Shown here piece after piece: positions 5,286 to 5,844 of a DNA stretch of 5,844 nt. A program made the position numbers and the translations under genes. The DNA lies in contig JAAFHH010000216.1 in NCBI GenBank assembly GCA_013297545.1, positions 1 to 5,844 of the forward strand, written 5' to 3'. Numbering within the stretch: position 1 is the first letter of the stretch; every line of letters begins with the position of its first letter. Below the pieces are notes generated by a model, which had not been told where the DNA came from, did not search any database, and worked only from the letters and a program-made list of their open reading frames with translations. This stretch comes from Alphaproteobacteria bacterium. GTDB taxonomy: Bacteria; Pseudomonadota; Alphaproteobacteria; Elsterales; Elsteraceae.

Positions 5286-5844
5286 ATGTCGATTGATCTA
5301 CGTACCATTTCCCTCGCCGTCGCCATCGCCACTCTGGCGGTTCCGTTCGATGAGGCTGCGGCACAGAGCCGTCGTTCCAGCACCCAGGTGGCGCAGGCGC
5401 AACCGACCGGACCGGTTGGTGAGCGGCTCGACACGCTGTTCCAGCGCATGCTGCAGGACCCGACGAACCTCGATCTGATTTTCGAATTCGCGCGCCTTGC
5501 CATCGACAATGGCGATTTGGAAGGCGGGATCATGGCCTATGAACGGCTGCTGATCCTCAATCCAGATCTGCCGCGGGTGCGCTACGAATTGGGCACACTC
5601 TACTACCGGCTGAGTTCGCTGGAAATCGCGCGGGTCTACCTGCAGCGCACCGCGGACGATACGACTGCGCCGGAAGATCTGCGCAGTGCCGCCCGCCAGG
5701 TGATCGCCCAAATCGACGACGCGGAGCGCCCGCAAGCGCTGACAGCGTCGGTGACGGTCGGCATGCGCTTCCAAACCAACGCGAACAGCGGCCCCGAATC
5801 CGGCACTCTGCGCTCGCTCAATCAGGATTTGCGTGCGAGCTCCG
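5286..5844 (+). CDS. Secreted TPR protein entering an outer-membrane barrel (3' truncated)
   Basis: Open from the ATG at 5286 to the window edge: 186 codons without a stop. Residues 1-26 form a signal peptide (hydrophobic 7-19, cleavage likely after AAA26 before QS). Residues about 46-61 (GERLDTLFQRMLQDPTNLDL) lead into two TPR-like helix pairs at about 62-95 (FEFARLAIDNGDLEGGIMAYERLLILNP, shown as key positions F66, A69, G76, A84, L88, P93) and 96-129 (YELGTLYYRL, then ARVYL). After a helical linker, alternating residues ASVTVGMRFQTNAN suggest the first strand of a beta-barrel. From memory, alphaproteobacterial proteins of this plan carry a C-terminal barrel like that of surface lipoprotein assembly modifiers (Slam, DUF560). 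The barrel itself lies beyond the window. The upstream Shine-Dalgarno is weak; a GTG at 5268 in frame is an alternative start. Confidence 0.75.
   Translation, partial: MSIDLRTISLAVAIATLAVPFDEAAAQSRRSSTQVAQAQPTGPVGERLDTLFQRMLQDPTNLDLIFEFARLAIDNGDLEGGIMAYERLLILNPDLPRVRYELGTLYYRLSSLEIARVYLQRTADDTTAPEDLRSAARQVIAQIDDAERPQALTASVTVGMRFQTNANSGPESGTLRSLNQDLRASS

Noticed and set aside
5298..5774. Minus-strand open frame opposite the TPR gene
   Set aside because: The plus-strand frame has a signal peptide, TPR-like helices and the start of a barrel strand; the minus-strand product is unrecognisable.
1..5844. CRISPR array, toxin-antitoxin pair, transposon or phage genes
   Set aside because: No evenly spaced DNA repeats, no small overlapping gene pair and no transposase or integrase motif were found; the tandem repeats at 4810-5154 are protein-coding.

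Overview
The window is a GC-rich chromosomal segment whose proteins look alphaproteobacterial: a MotE-type flagellar chaperone, a tandem-repeat protein of a kind common in Rhizobiales and Rhodospirillales, and a TPR protein that begins an outer-membrane barrel. I cannot place it below class level. No tRNA, rRNA, CRISPR array, transposase or phage gene is visible.

Left arm, minus strand (2349 down to 179): three tightly packed genes read leftward. A small four-helix CopD-like membrane protein (1897-2349) is followed after 1 nt by a membrane-anchored, proline-rich protein with a C-terminal bacterial SH3 domain (672-1895). After 22 nt comes a MotE/MgtE_N-like periplasmic coiled-coil protein (179-649). 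The spacing implies one transcript. The cargo suggests a periplasmic or envelope role, perhaps in motility, in which the MotE-like protein may serve the otherwise unrecognised SH3 protein.

Middle, plus strand (2426 to 4722): after a 76-bp divergent spacer, an enoyl-CoA hydratase that closely resembles PaaF overlaps by 4 nt a two-module 3-hydroxyacyl-CoA dehydrogenase of the PaaH type. All catalytic residues are present in both. Together they would hydrate and then oxidise an enoyl-CoA, most likely 2,3-dehydroadipyl-CoA in the beta-oxidation-like end of phenylacetate breakdown. No other paa gene lies in the window.

Right arm, plus strand (4726 to the window end): three nt after the dehydrogenase stop lies a 146-residue protein made almost entirely of three tandem repeats of about 36 residues (FD...Y...D...H..FGW.E.R). 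Its own ribosome binding site lies inside the last codons of the dehydrogenase, in a tail with atypical codon use. A 119-bp spacer with a plausible promoter and a 9-bp direct repeat follows. Then comes the start of a secreted TPR protein that runs off the window and seems to enter an outer-membrane barrel. The repeat protein, its odd placement and the neighbouring TPR/barrel gene are the least explained part of the window; a surface or secretion pair is possible but is inference.
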